DNA from: JAJFUE01 sp041687335 | GTDB taxonomy: Bacteria; Sumerlaeota; Sumerlaeia; MVZB01 | DNA length: 64,000 nt | NCBI GenBank assembly: GCA_041687335.1 | Contig: JAWLCE010000009.1 | Span: 1-64,000, forward strand | Direction of reading: 5' to 3' | Shown: one piece after another, positions 57,955 through 64,000 of the stretch | Layout: each line of letters opens with the position of its first letter | Numbering within the stretch: position 1 is the first letter of the stretch | Program-made: the position numbers and the translations under genes | The notes under the pieces: model-generated | What the model was told of the DNA's origin: nothing | What the model saw: only the letters and a program-made list of their open reading frames with translations | Database searches by the model: none

Positions 57955-59182
57955 TCAGCGGAGCCGGCGGGGGGTCGGGGATCGGATCGACCGAAAGCGG
58001 CCGATACTCGAGCGGGCCGGTGCCGGGTTTGGCGGGCCCTTCGATCAACCCCCGGCTCAACGTCTGATTATAAGCCAGAATCTGAAAGGGTTCAACCAGC
58101 ACCAGGCTGAAACGCTCTGCGGGTGGAGGGGGGGGAGAGTCGGCCGGCCAGTCCGCCAGCGCCTGGCGCCACTGGGCCCAGAGCAGCGCGCGCAGGTGGT
58201 CGGCGCCGGCCAGCAGTTCGTCGGCCTGCGCGGGGAGGTGCGGACCACGGACGACCAGCGCCTGGACGACCAGCCCCCGGCCGTCGTAGATCGGCCCCGC
58301 CAGGCGCAGGGTCTCGGTGGACGGTTCCCCGGCCGTCTGGGGCGCGGCGGCGCGGCTGCGCCTGACCTGCTCGAGGAATCGCTCGTGCTGGCCGGCATCG
58401 GGAAAGGCCATGCTGGCGACGCGGTGGCCGGGCAGCGGTTCCGTCTCGCGCAGCTCGTTGATACGCGTGTAGAACTCGCGATGGGCGGGGCTGGTCAGCT
58501 GGCGGTAGGCCTGCAGCAGCATGACCAGCGCCGCAATGACGAACAGGCCGGCGGTCAGCTTGGGGTGCAGGCGCAGTCGCCCGGCGGTGATCTCATCGAT
58601 CGGAGCCTCGTGGGCGGCCTGGAAGGCGGGCGGGGTGGGCCGGCCGGTGACCCAGGTGGCGGCCCAATGGTCGTGCCAGCCGCGCTTGAAGGGGTGGACC
58701 GCAATCGAGAAGGCCAGGGCGATCGTCAGGGCCAGCCCGAAAATCTGCAGCGCCGAGAAGGCCGTGATCAACGTGAAGATGTCGCCGCCGAAGCCGGCCG
58801 AATAGACCGGCCAGGCGAGGAACATGAAGGCGGGGGCCTGCTTGAGCAGCGCGCGCTTGCCGGCGGCGCCCCAGCCGGGGGCCGCGCCAGTGCGCGTCAC
58901 CACGTGCAGGTTGAGGAAGAGCTTGCCGGGGGTGCGCCCGCCGCCGACGGGGCCCTCGCCCAGCCAGAAGTAGGCGAGCGCCAGGATGTGGCCCAGCCAG
59001 GGCAGCAGCGGGTTGAGCTGGAGCAGGACCGGCCGCAGCGAGCGGTCGAGCAGCATCGCCAGCAGGTAAAGCAACAGGCCATCGAAGGCGAATGCTCCCA
59101 GCCGCGGGATGAAGCCGGTGAAGGGCGGGCGCTCGCGGATCGGCTGGAGGGCCTTGTATTCCATCTCGTCGGAGTAGTTCAT
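57920..59182 (-). CDS. RDD-family membrane protein with extended C-terminal domain
   Basis: A 420-aa protein. The N-terminal RDD-like region (FIPRLGAFAFDGLLLYLLAM... GRTPGKLFLNLHVV) has several membrane segments, followed by two more. The last ~200 residues form a soluble domain (RLHPKLTAGLFVIAALVMLLQ, then IDEITAGR and a Pro-rich end) of no known family. The RDD function is debated (transport or modulation). ATG 59182 follows AGAGG at six bases. It overlaps uvrC, so the two are co-transcribed, which does not imply a shared function. Confidence 0.72.
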   Translation of the reverse strand: MNYSDEMEYKALQPIRERPPFTGFIPRLGAFAFDGLLLYLLAMLLDRSLRPVLLQLNPLLPWLGHILALAYFWLGEGPVGGGRTPGKLFLNLHVVTRTGAAPGWGAAGKRALLKQAPAFMFLAWPVYSAGFGGDIFTLITAFSALQIFGLALTIALAFSIAVHPFKRGWHDHWAATWVTGRPTPPAFQAAHEAPIDEITAGRLRLHPKLTAGLFVIAALVMLLQAYRQLTSPAHREFYTRINELRETEPLPGHRVASMAFPDAGQHERFLEQVRRSRAAAPQTAGEPSTETLRLAGPIYDGRGLVVQALVVRGPHLPAQADELLAGADHLRALLWAQWRQALADWPADSPPPPPAERFSLVLVEPFQILAYNQTLSRGLIEGPAKPGTGPLEYRPLSVDPIPDPPPAPLIEDPIEQPAAH

Positions 59183-59220
59183 CATCAACCTCTGAATGAT
59201 GGCCATCGGGCGGCCGGGTC

Positions 59221-60366
59221 TCAGGCCGGCAGGGCGAGCCAGAACGTGGTGCCCTCGGCCGGGGTGGAGCTGAAGCCGACCTCGCCGCCGAGGCAGCTCT
59301 CACCCAGCAGGCGCATGCTGTAGGTGCCCAGGCCTCGATTGGGGCTCTTGGTGCTGAATGAGCGCTGGAAAATGCGCAGTGCCACCGCCTCGGGGATGAC
59401 CCCCGGGTTGTGCACGAGGAAGACGGGGCGTTCCCCACGCCGCTCGAACCAGACGCGCACGCGCTCGCCCGGACCTGTCGCCTCAAGGGCATTTTTGACC
59501 ATGTTGGCGAGGATGCGGCCGAGCAGCATGGCATCGGTGTGGACGATTTCAGCGGCGGTCGGCGGCTCGATCTCAATGATGCGCTCGGCGGTGGCAGGGT
59601 GCTGCTGGAACGCGTGCTCGAGCATCGCGAGCAGTTCGCTGGCGGAATGATCCAGCGTGCGCGCCCGCAGCTCCCCCCGCTCGGCGGCGAGGAGCTGACG
59701 GTGGGACTCAACTTCATCCCGGAGCCGGTGCGAGAGGTTTAGAATCTGGCTGACCGCCTCGCGGGCATCGAGGTCGCTCATGCGCGCCAGCAGGTCGCTC
59801 CAGCCGACCAGGCCGCCGACGGTGTTGAGCAGGTCGTGGAAAAAAAGCTGCTCCAGCACGGCGCGGCGTTTGCTGCTGCTGATATCATGCAGGACCAGCA
59901 CGGTGAAACGTTGGCCGCCGACCTCGAGCGGGGTTGCGCGCACGGCCAGTTCAAGCGAATGGAAGGCATTGCCGCGGTGGATGGTGGCCAGGCATTCCTG
60001 CTCGACCGGCTGGTTCTGGGTCTGGCTGGCGAGGATGGCGATGACGGCGCCGCAAGTCGCACAGGTGCGCGAGCTGCCGCAGCCGTCGGGTCCCTCGGTG
60101 GCATGGATGCAGTTGAGCACCTCGCCGGGGCGGGGGCCGAGCAGGCAATCGAGCGAGTTCAGCCCCAAATCCTCGATCAGCCGCGGATTCATCGCCAACA
60201 CCTGGCGTTGCGGGTTGAGGATCATCAGGTAGCCATCGATGGAATCGACCAGCGCCCGGAAGAGCGGATGCTCCCGCACGAAACGCATCATCTCGCCGAG
60301 TTCAGTGGTGTCGGCGCGACCGGCGGGTGCGAAGTAGGTGTCCGGCAGGCAGGCGTCATCGGACAT
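59221..60366 (-). CDS. PAS-domain sensor histidine kinase with Cys-rich motif
   Basis: A 381-aa soluble kinase. The PAS domain (about 30-165) carries an unusual Cys cluster: Cys74, Cys86 and His88, then Cys96, Cys102 and Cys105 (the wording CIHATEGPDGCG...CATCGA). This suggests bound metal, Fe-S or haem. The phosphoacceptor His177 is in FFHDLLNTVGGLVGW. The HATPase domain (about 255-381) has NMVKNALEATGPGERV, and RGLGTYSMRLLGE and GTTFWLALPA near the end. No membrane segment, so it likely senses a cytoplasmic redox or gas signal. No response regulator is adjacent. ATG 60366 follows GGAG. Confidence 0.82.
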   Translation of the reverse strand: MSDDACLPDTYFAPAGRADTTELGEMMRFVREHPLFRALVDSIDGYLMILNPQRQVLAMNPRLIEDLGLNSLDCLLGPRPGEVLNCIHATEGPDGCGSSRTCATCGAVIAILASQTQNQPVEQECLATIHRGNAFHSLELAVRATPLEVGGQRFTVLVLHDISSSKRRAVLEQLFFHDLLNTVGGLVGWSDLLARMSDLDAREAVSQILNLSHRLRDEVESHRQLLAAERGELRARTLDHSASELLAMLEHAFQQHPATAERIIEIEPPTAAEIVHTDAMLLGRILANMVKNALEATGPGERVRVWFERRGERPVFLVHNPGVIPEAVALRIFQRSFSTKSPNRGLGTYSMRLLGESCLGGEVGFSSTPAEGTTFWLALPA

Positions 60367-60398
60367 GTCGGCCGCTCCTTGCGATGGATCGCCGCGCT

Positions 60399-61520
60399 TC
60401 ACGCGAGGACCTGTTTGAGCGCCTTGAGGCATCTCGCGTTCTCGGTGCGCGTGCCGGTCGAAATGCGCAGGTGGGTCATCAGGCCGTAGCCGGCCATCGG
60501 CCGCGTGACGACCCCGCGCTTGAGCAGCTCGGTAAAGACGGCGCGGCCGTCGCGGCCGACGTCAGTCAGGACGAAGTTGGCCAGGCTCGGCCAGACGCGC
60601 AGGCCCAGCTTCTCCAGCCCCGCCGTCAACTGCTCCAGCCCACGGCGGTTCAGCTCGATCGAGCGGCGCAGGTGCTTGGTGTCATCGAGCGCCGCCAGCG
60701 CGGCGGCCTGCGCGATGCGGCTGGTATTGAACGGGGGCCGCAGGCGGTCGATGTCGGATACGATCTCGGGCCGCGCCGCCGCATAACCCAGCCGCAGCCC
60801 CGCCAGCCCATAGGCCTTGCTGAAGGTGCGCGTGACGACCAGGTTGGGCCGCCCGGCGCGCAGCGCGAGCCCGTCGGGATAACCCTCGTCCAGCGCCGCC
60901 GCATATTCATAGTAAGCCTGGTCGAGCAGGACGATCACGCCCGCCGGCAGCGCATCGATGAAACGTTCCAGCTCGCGCCGGCCCAGCGAACTGCCGGTGG
61001 GGTTGCAGGGCAGGTCCAGGCAGACGAGCGCCGTCCGCTCATCAACGGCCTTGGCCAGCGCCTTGAGGTCGTGGCGCATGTCGCGCATCGGCACCAGCGT
61101 CACCGGCGCCCCGGCCAGTTCGGCCTCCATCCGATAGCGCACGAAGGCATAATTGCTGGTCACGACGCCGCGGCGCGGACCGGCATAGGCCAGCATCAGC
61201 AGCATCGCGATCTCATCGGAGCCATTGCCCAGGATCAGCTCGTCGGCCGGCACGCCCAGCCGCGCCGCCAGCGCCTGCCTGAGGTAAAAGCCGTTGCCAT
61301 CGGGGTAGAGATGCATCTCGCCGGCGGCGGCGGCGATCGCCGACAGCGCCAGCGGCGAGGGCCCAAGCGGGTTTTCGTTGCTGGCCAGCTTGATGACCTC
61401 GTCGAGGCCGAACTCGCGCTTGACCTCCTCGATCGGCTTGCCGGGGGGATAGGCCTCCAACCGGCGCAGATGGCGGTTGAGCGCTGGGGGCGGAACGGTC
61501 GCGGATGCGGTCTTGGGCAT
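60399..61520 (-). CDS. hisC: histidinol-phosphate aminotransferase
   Basis: A 373-aa PLP enzyme of histidine biosynthesis. IKLASNENPLGPSP and the LYPDGNGFYLRQALA words are diagnostic of HisC. The active-site lysine is in TRTFSKAYGLAGLRLGYA. LPCNPTGS and VLLDQAYYEYA are further contacts. The start is probably ATG 61520. A second ATG at 61538 is in frame. The gene is followed by the sensor-kinase gene (33-base gap), without an obvious functional link. Confidence 0.92.
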   Translation of the reverse strand: MPKTASATVPPPALNRHLRRLEAYPPGKPIEEVKREFGLDEVIKLASNENPLGPSPLALSAIAAAAGEMHLYPDGNGFYLRQALAARLGVPADELILGNGSDEIAMLLMLAYAGPRRGVVTSNYAFVRYRMEAELAGAPVTLVPMRDMRHDLKALAKAVDERTALVCLDLPCNPTGSSLGRRELERFIDALPAGVIVLLDQAYYEYAAALDEGYPDGLALRAGRPNLVVTRTFSKAYGLAGLRLGYAAARPEIVSDIDRLRPPFNTSRIAQAAALAALDDTKHLRRSIELNRRGLEQLTAGLEKLGLRVWPSLANFVLTDVGRDGRAVFTELLKRGVVTRPMAGYGLMTHLRISTGTRTENARCLKALKQVLA

Positions 61521-61646
61521 GTCTCTGTGGTCCCTCATAAAAATCTGCAAGCCATCAACATTAAAAACTGCTGGCGGGGAATTGTCCATTTGGATTGCAG
61601 CATCCAAGGCTGGTGTTTGTATGCAGTCCCGAGATGGCGTGAAAAT

Positions 61647-61665
61647 GTCGGCTCGAAGAGCCGAC
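61647..61665. repeat. palindromic repeat between hisC and rdgB
   Basis: GTCGGCTC and GAGCCGAC arms enclose a 3-base loop, flanked by CTACC. This is a common small palindromic repeat type. On the minus strand it is followed by ATTTTC, so it could also end rdgB transcripts. Confidence 0.5.
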
Positions 61666-61724
61666 CTACCTTGGGTTCCAAAGCGATGGTGTTTGTGTCT
61701 TGGTGGCTTTGTGAGAGATCCGGC

Positions 61725-62337
61725 CTATCCCCGAACGCGTGCGGCCAGTTCGGGGGCGATGGCGCGCAGGGCGCGGGCGCGGTGGCTGATGGCGTTTTTC
61801 TGCGCGGGGCTCAGCTCGGCGGTGGTGCGGCCGGCGTGGGGCGGCTCGATCAGCTCGAAGATCGGGTCATAGCCGAAGCCGTTCGTGCCGCGGGGGGCTA
61901 GGGTGATGCGGCCTGCGACCGCACCGGCGCGGATCAGGGCCTCGCCGGTGGGGGAGGCCAGCGCCGCCACACAGATAAAGCGTGCCTTGCGGCGCTCGGG
62001 CGGCACCCCGGACAGTTCCTCCAGCACGCGCGCGATGCGCAGCTGGTCGGTGGCGGCATAGCGGGCCGACTGCACGCCCGGCCGCCCGCCCAGCGCGTCG
62101 ACCTCCAGGCCCGAATCATCGGCCAGCGTCAGCAGGCCGCTGGCGTTCGCGTAAAAGTGCGCCTTGAGCAGTGCGTTCTCCGCGAAGGTGGCGCCGGTCT
62201 CCTCGGGCGGCTCGAGGCCGGGAAAGTCGGCGGCCGAGAGGATGATGAACTCGACCCCCGCCAAGGCCTCGTGCATGATCTGGCCCAATTCGGCGGCCTT
62301 GTGCGGGTTGCCGCTGGCGATCAGCAGGCGGGCGGGC

Positions 62338-62345
<8 letters not shown>
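61725..62345 (-). CDS. rdgB: XTP/dITP diphosphatase (RdgB/HAM1)
   Basis: A 206-aa pyrophosphatase that cleans non-canonical purines out of the nucleotide pool. LLIASGNPHKAAEL is the N-terminal signature. TFAENALLKAHFYANASGLLTLADDSGLEVDALGG contains the acidic metal-binding residues, and GTNGFGYDPIFELIEP the substrate loop. The start overlaps the miaB end by 8 bases. Confidence 0.94.
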
Positions 62346-63687
<1,342 letters not shown>

Positions 63688-63849
63688 GGCCCGAGGATTT
63701 TACTAAACTCCGCCACCCCCCCACAACCGCCAATCGCCGGCCGGGCGTGGCCGCTGAATCTATATTCTGGTCGCAAAGGCCGCAGAGAACCGCTCAAAGA
63801 ACGCAAAGTCGTGGCGAAGGCGACGCTGGGCGGGTGACATCTGCGGCCG

Positions 63850-64000
63850 TTACATCCTCAGCTCCAGCGTGCCCCGGATCTTGTGGGGTTCGAAATCATG
63901 CTGGAAGGTGCGCCCCTCGGGCGGGTGGATCGTAATCCGATATGTGCGCGCCGCCAGCCCGCGCATTTCAAACTGCCCCTGCGCGTCGGTGGGGGCGAGT
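63850..64000 (-). CDS. carboxypeptidase-regulatory-like domain protein (3' end only, partial)
   Basis: Only the last 49 residues are in the window. TDAQGQFEMRGLAARTYRITI is a typical strand pair of the CarboxypepD_reg / Ig-like family, followed by HPPEGRTFQHDFEP and the end LRM-stop. It is probably a surface or secreted protein. It was too short to be recognised automatically and its start lies beyond the window. Confidence 0.6.
   Translation of the reverse strand, partial: LAPTDAQGQFEMRGLAARTYRITIHPPEGRTFQHDFEPHKIRGTLELRM

Overview
The window is about 64 kb of GC-rich bacterial chromosome, densely coding and with few signs of recent transfer. The organism is inferred only. The beta-prime N-terminus has the PVC-like wording around its first zinc ribbon. 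There is a family of short pseudopilins ending in a YDPTNGT-type tail, a McsB-ClpC pair, bacterial Ku-LigD repair and an AMMECR1 protein. Together these suggest a Gram-negative lineage near the PVC / Sumerlaeota / Hydrogenedentes-like groups rather than a well-studied genus. No rRNA, tRNA, CRISPR array, prophage or intact insertion sequence was recognised.

Layout. 0-8.7 kb: rpoB and rpoC, separated by an unusually structured spacer and closed by a strong terminator. 8.7-16 kb: lgt, an AMMECR1 protein, a degenerate amidase-like secreted protein, a geneless stretch with a strong promoter, a UbiD-type decarboxylase, a HisN-like phosphatase and a small zinc-ribbon protein. 16.5-20.5 kb: mcsB and clpC (protein arginine phosphorylation and proteolysis). 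20.5-28 kb: an ECF sigma factor with its anti-sigma factor, a lipoprotein, a repeat-rich gap, a GT-C-like membrane protein, a methyltransferase and an M14 carboxypeptidase. 28-32.5 kb: Ku and LigD (non-homologous end joining) and an isochorismatase-family hydrolase. 32.7-40.5 kb: an orphan LolD-like ATPase, secreted proteins, one pseudopilin, a ZnuABC-like metal transporter translationally coupled to a methyltransferase, and an aminotransferase. 40.5-44.1 kb: four tandem pseudopilin genes, each with its own promoter and hairpin terminator, plus the 12-codon stump of a fifth. 44.2-50.3 kb: gltD and gltB (glutamate synthase). 50.6-55.8 kb: a SAM hydroxide adenosyltransferase overlapping an ABC ATPase-like protein that has lost its ATPase motifs, a YbhN/MprF-like membrane protein, a mannose-1-phosphate guanylyltransferase and a LamG-domain secreted protein. 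56-64 kb: uvrC, an RDD membrane protein, a Cys-rich PAS sensor kinase, hisC, rdgB, miaB and the end of a carboxypeptidase-regulatory-like protein.

The most unusual items are the intact but catalytically dead ABC ATPase-like gene beside the SAM hydrolase, the pseudopilin cassette array with its remnant, a 26-residue insertion in the near-invariant N-terminus of RpoC, and the promoter-bearing stretch at 11.9-12.4 kb with no obvious protein product. Start codons were chosen from Shine-Dalgarno spacing and differ in places from the longest open frame.
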